DNA of 64,000 nt from Micromonospora_H sonneratiae (lineage in GTDB: Bacteria > Actinomycetota > Actinomycetes > Mycobacteriales > Micromonosporaceae), in contig NZ_JBHTMP010000017.1 in the NCBI RefSeq assembly GCF_042679305.1, positions 1-64,000 of the forward strand, given 5' to 3'. Positions 26,074 to 34,489 of the stretch are shown piece after piece (position 1 is the stretch's first letter; the number at the start of each line of letters is the position of its first letter). Under the pieces are notes generated by a model. The model had not been told where the DNA came from. It made no database searches and saw only the letters and a program-made list of their open reading frames with translations. The translations under genes and the position numbers were made by a program.

Positions 26074-28620
26074 CTACAGCCGTGGATCGACCGGTTCCGA
26101 CTCACAGGCGAGGATGGCGAAGACCAACTCGTGTCGACGCCACAGCGGAGCACCCTCCGCCAGGCGGTCCAGAGCCGCCAACCCGAGCCCGTGCTCACGT
26201 AGCGCCAGCCCTCGCTTACGGCCCAGGGACCGCTGCCGCAGCGCTGCGAGCTGCTCCGGTTCGGTGTACTCCGGCCCGTAGATGATCCGCAGGTACTCCC
26301 GCCCACGGCACTTCACACCCGGCTGGAGCAGTCGACCCTTCCCGTCGACCGCCGCCAGCCCGGCGTACGGCTTGACCACCATGCCCTCGCCCCCGGCCGC
26401 GGTCAGCTCCAGCCACCACTGCGTCGCCTCCGCCACCGCCGCGTCGTCGTCGAGGTCCACGATCCGGCGTCGGGTCGGAGTGAACAACGCGGGGTCGGCG
26501 TCGTGCAGCCGGTCCGCCATGGCCAGGTGCCAGCCGTGGTCCCGGCCCGCGTGGGATGCGCCCTGACTGGCGAGTACGGCGAATGGGGCGAGCGTCACAC
26601 CGTCCAGCCCGTCCGTCGGTGCCACGTACGCCCGGTAGGCGGCGGTGTAACCGGCCACGTCTGCCTGCCGGCGGGACATCCGGTCCCGCAGTCCGGTCAC
26701 CGGCAGGCCACGCCCGGCCGCCCGGTCCAGCACCTCCAGTACGGCGGGCAGCGCGGCCCGGCTGGCCGCCCCGACACTGGCGTACTGGTCGCGGATGAGT
26801 CCCATCGCCTTCGCCGACCAGGGCAGCAACTCACAGTCGAGCAGCAGCCAGTCGGTGTCCAGTTCGGCCCAGAGGCCGGCAGTGGTCACGGCGGACCGGA
26901 CCCGGGCCAGCAGTGCCTCGTCCAACGGGCTCCCGAAGAAAGGTCGTCCGGTACGGGTGTAGACCACCCCGCCACCCGGTACCGCATCCGCCCCGGCCAA
27001 ATGACCGGTTTCCTCCCGGCAGACCAGAACCACCGCGCGGGAGCCCATGTGCTTCTCCTCGCAGACCACCCGATCCACGCCGGCCGCCCGGTAGTCGGCG
27101 AATGCCTGTGCCGGGTGCTCCAGGAACCCGTCGACGGTGGAGGTCGAGCACGGTGCCATCGTCGGCGGCAGCCACGGCAGCCAGTGGGGGTCGACGGAGA
27201 ACCGGCTCATCACCTCCAGTGCTGCCGCCGCGTTCTCCGCCGCGACCGTCACCTTCCCGTAGCCGTAGTCGAGGTGCCGTCGTCCGGTCACGTCGGCGAG
27301 ATCGAGTACGTCGTCCTGGCGTACCGGTTCGGCGGCGACGGGAACCAGCGGCCGGGCCGGCGGGTAGTACTCCTTCGCGGCCGGTACCGAGACGAGGTCG
27401 CGTTCCGGGTAGCGCAGGGCGGTCAGCGAACCACCGAAGACGCAGCCGGTGTCGATGCAGATCGTGTTGTTGACCCACTCCGGGGTCGGGGTCGGGGTGT
27501 GCCCGTAGACCACCATGGCACTGCCCCGGTAGTCGCGCGCCCACGGGTAGCGCACCGGCAGGCCGTACTCGTCGGTTTCGCCGGTGGTCTCCCCGAACAG
27601 CGCGAACGCCCGTACCCGCCCGGATGCCCGGCCCTGGTACTCCTCCTTGAGTCCGGCGTGCGCGACCACGAGCCGCCCGCCGTCGAGCAGGTAGTGGCTG
27701 ACCAGACCGTCGATGAAGGTGGCCGCCTCGGCGACGAAGGCCGGCTCTTCGGCTTCGAGCTGGGCCAGTGTCTCGGCCAGGCCGTGCGACACCGTGACGT
27801 TGCGACCACGCAGCTTGCGCAGCAACTTCTGCTCGTGGTTGCCCGGCACGCAGATGGCGGTGCCGGCCGCGACCATCCCCATCACCAGGCGGAGCACGCC
27901 CGGCGAGTCCGGGCCGCGGTCGACCAGGTCTCCGACGAAGACCGCCGTACGGCCGGCCGGGTGCGTCGCGCCGACCGGACGCCCGTCGGTGTCGGTGTGC
28001 AGCGTCCAGCCCAACCGGACCAGCAGTGCCTCCAGTTCAGCCCGGCAACCGTGCACGTCACCGATGATGTCGAACGGACCGGTCAGCTCCTTCCGGTCGT
28101 TGTACAGCTTCTCGTACCGGATCTCGACAGTGTCGATCTCCTCCGGGCCGCGCAGCACGTGTACCTTGCGGAACCCCTCCCGGCCCAGGCGGCCGATGGA
28201 GCGTTGCAGGTCGCGTCGCATCCGGCCGAGGACCTGGCGACCGAAGGTACGGTCGGCCCGGCTCTGCGTACGCTCCCAGCACAGCGGCTCGGGTACGTCG
28301 AGCACGATCGCCACCGGGAGCACGTCGTGTCCCCGGGCGAGCTGGACCAGCCCGGCACGGGCGTGAGGTTGCAGGTTGGTGGCGTCGACGACGGTCAACC
28401 GGCCGGCCCGGAGCCGCTTACCGGCGACGTAGTGCAGCGCGTCGAACGCCTCCGCCGAGGCGGACTGGTCGTTCTCGTCGTCGGCCACCATGGCCCGGAA
28501 CGCGTCGGACGAGAGCACCTGGGTGGGCGCGAAGTGCCGGCGGGCGAAGGTCGACTTGCCCGAGCCGGAGATGCCGACCAGGGCGACCAGGGCCAGTTCG
28601 GGAATGTCGATGCTGGTCAC
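26074..28620 (-). CDS. pnkp: RNA repair enzyme Pnkp (5' kinase, 2',3' phosphatase, ligase)
   Basis: 848 aa from GTG 28620, which overlaps the hen1 stop (GTGA); the frame is open further but that part is hen1 read out of frame. Three modules are seen. The N-terminal polynucleotide kinase has GISGSGKST (Lys22). The metallophosphoesterase has GDVHG at 187-191, VGDLVDRG at 229-236, GNHE at 260-263, HAGL and YGHTP. The C-terminal ligase-like adenylyltransferase has EEKHMGSR (Lys523), LDCELL, EGMVVKP (Lys750) and KCRGREYLRIIYG. This is the architecture and size of Clostridium Pnkp. With Hen1 it repairs RNAs cut by ribotoxins and methylates the junction. Confidence 0.96.
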   Translation of the reverse strand: MTSIDIPELALVALVGISGSGKSTFARRHFAPTQVLSSDAFRAMVADDENDQSASAEAFDALHYVAGKRLRAGRLTVVDATNLQPHARAGLVQLARGHDVLPVAIVLDVPEPLCWERTQSRADRTFGRQVLGRMRRDLQRSIGRLGREGFRKVHVLRGPEEIDTVEIRYEKLYNDRKELTGPFDIIGDVHGCRAELEALLVRLGWTLHTDTDGRPVGATHPAGRTAVFVGDLVDRGPDSPGVLRLVMGMVAAGTAICVPGNHEQKLLRKLRGRNVTVSHGLAETLAQLEAEEPAFVAEAATFIDGLVSHYLLDGGRLVVAHAGLKEEYQGRASGRVRAFALFGETTGETDEYGLPVRYPWARDYRGSAMVVYGHTPTPTPEWVNNTICIDTGCVFGGSLTALRYPERDLVSVPAAKEYYPPARPLVPVAAEPVRQDDVLDLADVTGRRHLDYGYGKVTVAAENAAAALEVMSRFSVDPHWLPWLPPTMAPCSTSTVDGFLEHPAQAFADYRAAGVDRVVCEEKHMGSRAVVLVCREETGHLAGADAVPGGGVVYTRTGRPFFGSPLDEALLARVRSAVTTAGLWAELDTDWLLLDCELLPWSAKAMGLIRDQYASVGAASRAALPAVLEVLDRAAGRGLPVTGLRDRMSRRQADVAGYTAAYRAYVAPTDGLDGVTLAPFAVLASQGASHAGRDHGWHLAMADRLHDADPALFTPTRRRIVDLDDDAAVAEATQWWLELTAAGGEGMVVKPYAGLAAVDGKGRLLQPGVKCRGREYLRIIYGPEYTEPEQLAALRQRSLGRKRGLALREHGLGLAALDRLAEGAPLWRRHELVFAILACESEPVDPRL

Positions 28621-30206
28621 AGCGATTCCTTTCCACGCGCTTCGGTGCCGCTGCCCGTCGGCGCCTGGGGGCCGTTGTCCGTCGGCGCCTGAGGCTGGTT
28701 GTCCGCCGGCGATTCGGCACCGCTGCCCGCCGTCGGCGTGCCGCTGCTGATTCGGCTGAAGACGGCGAGTTGGCTGGAGCAGCCCACCTCGGGGTCGGCC
28801 TCCCCCACGCCGCTGATCGACACCGTGTAGCCGTACGTCCGGCCGACCTCGTGTGCCCAGTCGGCGAACTGGGCGCGGGCCCACTCGAAGCGGTGGTCGG
28901 TGTGCCGCATCGCCGTCGGGGCCAGCCCCTCGTACCGCACGTTGTATTCGACGTTCGGCGTCGTCACGATCACCGTGGTCGGCTGGGCGTGACCGAAGAC
29001 GGCACTGGCCAACGCCGGCAGCCTTGGCGGGTCGACATGCTCGATGACCTCCATCAGCACGGCGGCGTCGAAGCCGCGTAGCCGGTCGTCGCGGTAGGTC
29101 AGCGCCGACTGCCACAGCCTGATCCGGTCCCGCTGCCGTTGCGGCAGTCGGTCCAGGCGCAGCCGACGTTCGGCCACCGCCAGCGCCACCGAGGAGACGT
29201 CGGTACCGACGATCTCGGTGAAGCGTCGGTCGCGGATCAGGTCGGCCAGCAGTGACCCACCACCGCACCCCAGGTCGAGTACGCGGGATGCGCCGCTGTC
29301 GACCAGGGCCGCCAGTACGGCCGTCCGGCGCTGCGCCGCCAGCGGCTGCCGCCCGACCGTCGGTTCGGCGGTGTCTGGTTCGACCGTGTCCGCCGTCGGC
29401 AGTTCGTCCCGGGACCGGAGTTCGGTCAGCCGGAGTTCGGCCGCCTGGGCTTCGTTCAGTTGGGTGAGTGCCTTACCGGCCAGCGCCCGTCGATGGGCGA
29501 GGTACCGGCGGATGATCAGCGACCGCTCCGGGTGCCGGGCCAGCCAGCCCTCGCCGGCCCGGAGCAGCTTGTCGATCTCGTCGGGGGCGACCCAGTAGTG
29601 CTTGGCGTCGTCGAGCACGGGAAGCAGGACGTAGAGATGGTTGAGTGCGTCGGCGAGCCGTACCGAACCGGTCAGCTTGAGATCGACGTACCGGCTGGCA
29701 CCCCAGGACGGATGCTGGTCGTCGAGCGGGATCGCCGTGGCGGAGACGGTCCAGCCCAGCGGGGTGAACAGCCGATCGGCCAGGTCCGCCCCGCCTCGGC
29801 AGCGGAGCACCGGTACGCCGATCTCCAGCGGAATGGGCGTGCCGGTCAACTCCGGGCGGTCCTTCGACGTACCCCGCAGGGCGGACCGGAACACCTTGGC
29901 CAGCGCGGACGCCAGCAGGCTGGAGGCGGCGTACGGCCGGTCGTTGACGTACTGGCCGAGGGTGAAGCCCTCGGGTGCCGTACCCCGGCCGTTGTCCCTG
30001 CCCCGGCCAGGAGCCAGCCGGAGCGGGTCGACGTCGAGCAGCAGGGCAGCGGTGCAACGCGCCTCGGTCGCTTCCGGATAGAACACATGGACGGTGCCGG
30101 TCGGCACGTCGAAGGAGTGCGTCCGGTCCGGGTGCTTGACCAGCAGATAGCCGAGGTCGGTGGCCGGCTGGTGGGTGGTGGAGACGGTGAGCAGCACGCC
30201 GGACAT
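28617..30206 (-). CDS. hen1: RNA 3'-terminal 2'-O-methyltransferase Hen1
   Basis: 529 aa from ATG 30206 (a second ATG lies immediately before it). The N-terminal part is the bacterial Hen1 domain that binds and activates Pnkp (FDVPTGTVHVFYPEATEARC, TPLGWTVSA, YVDLKLTGSVRL). The methyltransferase has GCGGGS at 313-318 and the Hen1 metal motif EVIEH at 386-390, with HTDHRFEW contributing the further histidine. It methylates the 2'-OH of the cleaved RNA end before Pnkp ligates, protecting it from recutting. The last 45 residues are low-complexity with repeated PQAPT units. It overlaps pnkp by GTGA. Confidence 0.95.
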   Translation of the reverse strand: MSGVLLTVSTTHQPATDLGYLLVKHPDRTHSFDVPTGTVHVFYPEATEARCTAALLLDVDPLRLAPGRGRDNGRGTAPEGFTLGQYVNDRPYAASSLLASALAKVFRSALRGTSKDRPELTGTPIPLEIGVPVLRCRGGADLADRLFTPLGWTVSATAIPLDDQHPSWGASRYVDLKLTGSVRLADALNHLYVLLPVLDDAKHYWVAPDEIDKLLRAGEGWLARHPERSLIIRRYLAHRRALAGKALTQLNEAQAAELRLTELRSRDELPTADTVEPDTAEPTVGRQPLAAQRRTAVLAALVDSGASRVLDLGCGGGSLLADLIRDRRFTEIVGTDVSSVALAVAERRLRLDRLPQRQRDRIRLWQSALTYRDDRLRGFDAAVLMEVIEHVDPPRLPALASAVFGHAQPTTVIVTTPNVEYNVRYEGLAPTAMRHTDHRFEWARAQFADWAHEVGRTYGYTVSISGVGEADPEVGCSSQLAVFSRISSGTPTAGSGAESPADNQPQAPTDNGPQAPTGSGTEARGKESL

Positions 30207-30346
30207 CATGGCAGCCAGATCATCGATACGTCGTCCGTTTTCCCCGCTCCTTTCGTTGCGAACTGCCCGACCGGGTGATTCCACGGATCCGCAATGGTTG
30301 CCGGGGCTCGGTACGTCCAAGGAGGCGAGGACCTCTGGAGGTGTCC

Positions 30347-30826
30347 GTGACGTACGAGGAGTTCGCCGACTCCCGACTGGCGGCGTTACTGCGGTACGCG
30401 GTGATGTTGACCGGTGATCCACACCTGGCCCAGGACCTGGTGCAGGAAACGATGGTGCGGGTGCAGCTCAACTGGCGGCGGGTGGACCGGGCCGACTCAC
30501 CCGAACGCTACGTACGCCGAATGCTGACGAACCAGTTCGTCGACTGGCGGCGGGGGTCCTGGGTCAGGCGGGTGCTGTTGCGGGCCGAGCCGGAGGAACT
30601 CGCCGTACCGACGGACCACGCCCAGACCACCGCGGACCGGGACCAACTCTGGTCCCAGCTGGCCCGGCTGCCGCGCCGGCAACGGGCGGCGTTGGTGCTG
30701 CGCTACTACGAGGACCTGCCCGATGCGGAGATCGCCGAGGTGCTCGGGTGCGCGGTCGGGACCGTGCGGTCCGCCATCTCCCGTGCGCTGGCCACGCTTC
30801 GCGCCGAACTAGTGGAGGCTTGCTGA
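30347..30826 (+). CDS. RNA polymerase sigma factor, SigE-like ECF family
   Basis: 159 aa from GTG 30347 (GGAGG upstream). Region 2 is seen in LLRYAVMLTGDPHLAQDLVQETMVRV, and region 4 in RLPRRQRAALVLRYYEDL to VLGCAVGTVRSAISRALATLR. This is the SigE-type ECF group abundant in Micromonosporaceae. It should direct a subset of transcription. The stop overlaps the start of the following LCP gene (TGATG), so the membrane protein encoded there is a candidate for its regulator. It diverges from hen1 with 140 bp between. Confidence 0.9.
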   Translation: MTYEEFADSRLAALLRYAVMLTGDPHLAQDLVQETMVRVQLNWRRVDRADSPERYVRRMLTNQFVDWRRGSWVRRVLLRAEPEELAVPTDHAQTTADRDQLWSQLARLPRRQRAALVLRYYEDLPDAEIAEVLGCAVGTVRSAISRALATLRAELVEAC

Positions 30827-31923
30827 TGATCGAGGACGACCTGCGGGCCTCCTTTGCCCGACACGAGACGCTGACCCCGGATGCCGGCCCGGTACGGGAC
30901 GCCATCAACAGCACAGCGGTACGTAGACGGCGGCGGCGGTTCGTGACCCGGATGGCCGGTGCTGCCGTGGCTGTTCTCGTGGCCGTGTCGATGCCGGTGT
31001 TGGGCCGTACGCTCATGGCGGCTCCGACCCCGGTGCCGGAGACGGTCGGCAGCGTGCCCACGGCGGACCCGTCGGCTGCCGCGCTTCCCGACTCCGCGTT
31101 GAACTTCCTGCTGATCGGCGTCGACGGGGAAGCGGGTGGCCGGGACGTCAGCGATCGCGCCGACTCGGTGTTGATCGTGCACGTGCCCCGGGACCGGAGC
31201 CGGATGTACCTGGTCTCGCTGCCCAGGGATCTGGGGGTGGAGATTCCTGGGCACGGCTTCGGCAAGCTGAATGCGGCGTTCTTCCACGGCAGCCACCGGC
31301 CGGGCACCAGGTCGGATCTACGGGGTGGAGCTCGCCTGACGGTCCAAACCGTGACCAACCTGACCGGACTCCGCTTCGACGGAAGTGCAACGCTGACCTT
31401 TTCCGGCTTACGTGGCATCACCGACGCTGTCGGCGGAGTCCGGCTGTGTCTGCCCAGGAAGGTGCAGTCGGTCCACACCAAGCGGGTCTTCCCGGCCGGC
31501 TGCCAGCAACTCGACGGCGCCGCCTCGCTGGACCTGCTCCGGCAGCGCTACCGGTTGTCCGAGGGGGCGCATGAGCGGGACCGCAACGGTCAACGGTTCA
31601 CCCGGGCGATACTGACGAAGGTGTCGCCGACGTCGGACGGACTCGATCTGGCCAGGTCGATGGCGATCCTTGCGGCGGTCGACGACGGGGTGGTGCTGGA
31701 TACCGGCACCCTGCCCATGGCCGGTCTGTTCGCCGCCCTGCAACGGACGTCCACGGTCGATCCGGTGGGGATCGGCTGGACCTATCGGGCCGAGTCGAAG
31801 GACGGACAGATCTTCGAGCGGCTCGATCCGTTGGTGAGTGGCAGCCTGTTCGAGGCACTCCGCCGTGACACCCTCGCCGCCTGGACGGCGCAGCATCCGG
31901 CCCAGCTGACCAGGTGGCAGTAG
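30826..31923 (+). CDS. LytR-CpsA-Psr (LCP) family protein coupled to a sigma factor
   Basis: 365 aa. A cytoplasmic N-terminus of about 40 residues (IEDDLRASFARHETLTPDAG) is followed by a single membrane helix (GAAVAVLVAVSMPVLG) and an extracytoplasmic LCP domain. In that domain are FLLIGVD, RADSVLIVHVPRDRSRMYLVSLPRDLGVEIPG, and the arginine-rich RQRYRLSEGAHERDRNGQRF. LCP enzymes attach teichoic-acid-like or arabinogalactan polymers to peptidoglycan. The N-terminal segment resembles the short cytosolic part of anti-sigma partners found after SigE-type genes. The TGATG overlap with the sigma gene supports a functional pair. Confidence 0.88.
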   Translation: MIEDDLRASFARHETLTPDAGPVRDAINSTAVRRRRRRFVTRMAGAAVAVLVAVSMPVLGRTLMAAPTPVPETVGSVPTADPSAAALPDSALNFLLIGVDGEAGGRDVSDRADSVLIVHVPRDRSRMYLVSLPRDLGVEIPGHGFGKLNAAFFHGSHRPGTRSDLRGGARLTVQTVTNLTGLRFDGSATLTFSGLRGITDAVGGVRLCLPRKVQSVHTKRVFPAGCQQLDGAASLDLLRQRYRLSEGAHERDRNGQRFTRAILTKVSPTSDGLDLARSMAILAAVDDGVVLDTGTLPMAGLFAALQRTSTVDPVGIGWTYRAESKDGQIFERLDPLVSGSLFEALRRDTLAAWTAQHPAQLTRWQ

Positions 31924-31927
31924 CCGG

Positions 31928-32137
31928 TCAGCGGTAGTCGTCCTCCGGGCCGATGATCCGGGCCTGCTCCAGCGCGTCCCACTCGGCGACTTCGAGGCCC
32001 CGATGCACGACAGGTTCGTCCTCGGCCGGATCGGCGACGATCGTCTGCTCGGCGACGTCGTCCGCCGACGCCTCCAGGTCCCGTTCCTCGGGCACCAGGT
32101 GGTCACCGGGCGCGAACTCCTCGTCGGGCTGGGTCAT
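31928..32137 (-). CDS. Small acidic protein of unknown function
   Basis: 69 aa from ATG 32137, with an excellent GGAAGGAGG site 6-14 bp upstream; longer starts in the frame lack support. Strongly acidic and low in hydrophobic residues: LVPEERDLEASADDVAEQT, AEDEPVVHRGLEVAEWDALEQARI. Likely soluble. Short proteins with this ADVAEQ-like core are common in Micromonosporaceae and Streptomyces, from memory, but no function is known. It converges with the LCP gene, with 4 bp between stops. Confidence 0.78.
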   Translation of the reverse strand: MTQPDEEFAPGDHLVPEERDLEASADDVAEQTIVADPAEDEPVVHRGLEVAEWDALEQARIIGPEDDYR

Positions 32138-32530
32138 CGTCGCCTCCTTCCGGCCGTCGGCTGAGCCGGGTAGCCTGCCCCACCGGGATAATCCGCCCCT
32201 ACCGGACAGATTGCCACCCGGGTAGGTCCACCGTACGGGTTCTGCCGTCTTCCCGCCGTCGCTGGCGCCCGGACACGGCCGTACCCGGATTAACACGGCT
32301 CGTACCCGGATTCTCCGGATGTTGCCCGTACCCGGACCCTGCGACGTTGCTCGTGTCCGGACTCCTTGCCCAGGGGCGTCCGGCGGCAAACACCGGACGC
32401 AATGCCGGTGGCCGGCCCGCTGCCGGTCAGGGACCGGTTACTTCCGGCTGGCCGGGCGGGTCGTCCGTGGTTGGTGGATCAGTCGCGGGATTGGCTTACC
32501 GAGGGCCGGTGGGAGTGACAAGATGGGAAA
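32138..32530. other. Non-coding 390-bp region with degenerate GTACCCGGA repeats
   Basis: No credible gene. Between 32280 and 32363 a motif close to CGTACCCGGATT occurs about four times, at 32281, 32301, 32327 and (degenerate) 32350, at intervals of 20-26 bp. It lies between the start of the small acidic protein and the holin-like gene, so it carries promoters in both directions. Confidence 0.5.
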
Positions 32531-32908
32531 ATGGGCTTCCTGATCCGGCTCGTGATCACAGCGATCGCGTTGTGGATCACTACCCTGGTGGTGCCCGGCA
32601 TCGAGGTGAGTGGCCGGTCCGCCGGGGTCAATGCGCTGACGTTGCTGGCGGTTGCGTTGATCTTCGGCATCGTCAACGCGGTGCTGAAACCGATCATCAA
32701 GGTGGTCGGCTGTGTGTTCTACCTCCTTACGTTGGGTCTGATCGCGCTGGTCGTCAACGCGTTGCTCTTCCTGCTGACCGACTGGATCGCCGGCCAACTC
32801 GACCTGCCGTTCAAGGTGGATGGTTTCTGGCCGGCCTTTTGGGGTGCGATCGTGGTGGCGGTGGTCAGCTGGCTGATCAGCCTGGTGATCCCGGAACCGT
32901 CGGATTAG
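32531..32908 (+). CDS. Phage-holin-4-2/DUF360 type membrane protein
   Basis: 125 aa with four hydrophobic helices: LIRLVITAIALWITTLVVPG, ALTLLAVALIFGIVNAVLKPI, VGCVFYLLTLGLIALVVNALLFLLTDWI and FWGAIVVAVVSWLISLVIP. The pattern, with NAVLKPIIK after the second helix and TLGLIALVVNALLF in the third, matches the small chromosomal membrane proteins annotated as phage holin family 4. Despite the name these are not evidence of a prophage. Start ATG 32531 has no ribosome site. Function unknown. Confidence 0.8.
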   Translation: MGFLIRLVITAIALWITTLVVPGIEVSGRSAGVNALTLLAVALIFGIVNAVLKPIIKVVGCVFYLLTLGLIALVVNALLFLLTDWIAGQLDLPFKVDGFWPAFWGAIVVAVVSWLISLVIPEPSD

Positions 32909-33073
32909 GGCTGCCCCGATCGTCGAGGCCAGGCGAGGAAGCGCGGGATCCGGGTCGGTTGTGCCGGCTCGGACGCTCTACGGGATACTGCCCGCGGAGG
33001 ACAGCGCGGTCCGGCGCACCCATGGAAGACAGCGGCCGTCGTGGCCGAGAGCGGTTAGTAAGGAGCGTTTGAC

Positions 33074-34099
33074 ATGCCCATCGCTTCCCCCGAGGTCTAC
33101 GCCGAGATGCTCGACCGTGCCAAGGCCGGCCGGTACGCGTATCCCGCGATCAACGTGACGTCCTCGCAGACCCTCAACGCCGCCCTGAAGGGCTTCGCCG
33201 ACGCAGAGAGCGACGGCATCATCCAGGTGTCCACCGGTGGCGCGGAGTACCTCTCCGGTCCGAGCATCAAGGACATGGTCAGCGGTGCGGTCGCCTTCGC
33301 TGCGTACGCCCGCGAGGTGGCCAAGAACTACCCGGTGAACATCGCGTTGCACACCGACCACTGCCCCAAGGACAAGCTGGACAAGTTCGTCCGTCCGCTG
33401 ATGCAGATCTCGAAGGAGCGGGTGGCGCGCGGTGAGGAGCCGCTGTTCCAGTCGCACATGTGGGACGGCTCCGCCGTGCCGGTCGCCGAGAACCTGGAGA
33501 TCGCCGCCGGGCTGCTGGACGAGGCCGCCCAGGCCAAGATCGTCCTGGAGATCGAGGTCGGCGTCGTCGGTGGTGAGGAGGATGGCGTCGAGAACGCCAT
33601 CAACGACAAGCTCTACACCACCATCTCCGACGGTCTGGCCATGGTCGAGGCGCTCGGCCTCGGCGAGAAGGGCCGCTACATGGCGGCGCTGACCTTCGGC
33701 AACGTGCACGGCGTGTACAAGCCGGGCAACGTCAAGCTCCGCCCGGAGATCCTCCGGGAGATCCAGGACGCGGTCGCCGCCAAGTACGGCAAGGACAAGC
33801 CGCTCAGCCTGGTCTTCCACGGCGGGTCCGGTTCGCTGCTCTCCGAGATCCGCGAGGCGCTCGACTACGGCGTGGTGAAGATGAACATCGACACCGACAC
33901 CCAGTACTGCTTCACCCGGCCGGTCGCGGACCACATGCTCCGCAACTACGACGGCGTGCTGAAGGTGGATGGCGAGGTCGGCAACAAGAAGCTGTACGAC
34001 CCGCGGGTCTGGGGCAAGCAGGCTGAGGCGGGCATGGCCCAGCGGGTCGTCGAGGCGTGTGAGCACCTGCGCTCGACGGGCACCAAGCTCGGCAAGTAG
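33074..34099 (+). CDS. fba: Fructose-bisphosphate aldolase, class II
   Basis: 341 aa zinc enzyme that interconverts fructose 1,6-bisphosphate with dihydroxyacetone phosphate and glyceraldehyde 3-phosphate in glycolysis. Seen: YAYPAINVTSSQTLNAAL, the zinc and catalytic segment ALHTDHCPKDKLDKF, EIEVGVVGGEEDGV, NVHGVYKPG and the phosphate-binding VFHGGSGS. ATG 33074 is preceded by AAGGAG. Length is that of the mycobacterial class II enzyme. A hairpin with a T-rich end follows, then a short tandem repeat. Confidence 0.97.
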   Translation: MPIASPEVYAEMLDRAKAGRYAYPAINVTSSQTLNAALKGFADAESDGIIQVSTGGAEYLSGPSIKDMVSGAVAFAAYAREVAKNYPVNIALHTDHCPKDKLDKFVRPLMQISKERVARGEEPLFQSHMWDGSAVPVAENLEIAAGLLDEAAQAKIVLEIEVGVVGGEEDGVENAINDKLYTTISDGLAMVEALGLGEKGRYMAALTFGNVHGVYKPGNVKLRPEILREIQDAVAAKYGKDKPLSLVFHGGSGSLLSEIREALDYGVVKMNIDTDTQYCFTRPVADHMLRNYDGVLKVDGEVGNKKLYDPRVWGKQAEAGMAQRVVEACEHLRSTGTKLGK

Positions 34100-34127
34100 G
34101 CGCTGAGCGCCCGCTGACAGCACACCG

Positions 34128-34161
34128 TACGGCCGGTTTCCCACCCGGGGAGCCGGCCGTA
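34128..34161 (+). terminator. Hairpin terminator after fba
   Basis: A perfect 9-bp stem (34128-34136 with 34153-34161), 16-nt loop, followed by GGCCTTTCT, 28 bp after the fba stop. Confidence 0.75.
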
Positions 34162-34489
34162 GGCCTTTCTGCCCGGGATCCCGTTCCGCCTGCTTTCCCC
34201 GGTAACCGGGTAACCGGGTAACCGGGTAACCGGGTAACCCGGGTAACCGGGTAACCCGGGTAACCCGGGTAACCCGGCAGCGTGCCGGGTAGGGGCACGG
34301 AAGAGGGCCCGGTGGCACAGGGCGACCAGGCCCTCCTGCCGGATCCTGGGGAGGGTTCCGGTCCCCTATTTCTAGTCGAGCCGATGGTCACCCGCACCGG
34401 CCGCTTGCGTGACGAACACCTCGGCCGTTCAGCCAACCAACCGCTCACACCACTCGCCACCGGGGTGCTGCGCCAGGTTGAATGGTCCG
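34162..34489. other. Non-coding region between fba and DUF3151 gene
   Basis: About 330 bp without a credible gene. It holds the nine-copy GGTAACC tandem repeat near its start. The remainder, to the DUF3151 start, shows nothing recognisable except a weak -10 (TTGAAT, 34478-34483) six bases before ATG 34490. Confidence 0.55.
34201..34276. repeat. Tandem repeat, nine copies of an 8-9 bp unit
   Basis: Nine head-to-tail units of GGTAACCG or GGTAACCCG with lengths 8,8,8,8,9,8,9,9,9. Each unit junction forms a short near-palindrome (CCGGGT-A-ACCCGG type). There are no spacers, so this is not CRISPR. It is a likely variable-number repeat. Confidence 0.92.

Noticed and set aside
26503..28692. 729-codon plus-strand frame across pnkp
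   Set aside because: Shadow of pnkp, which has complete motifs on the minus strand.
28621..29268. N-terminal extension of Pnkp to 1064 residues
   Set aside because: The extra residues come from the hen1 gene read in another frame; the GTGA overlap and the family N-terminus support GTG 28620.
32531..32908. Prophage remnant suggested by a holin-family protein
   Set aside because: Single chromosomal membrane protein of a family that is widespread outside phages; no phage genes nearby.
34201..34276. CRISPR-like array
   Set aside because: Units are 8-9 bp, directly joined and without spacers; no cas genes nearby.
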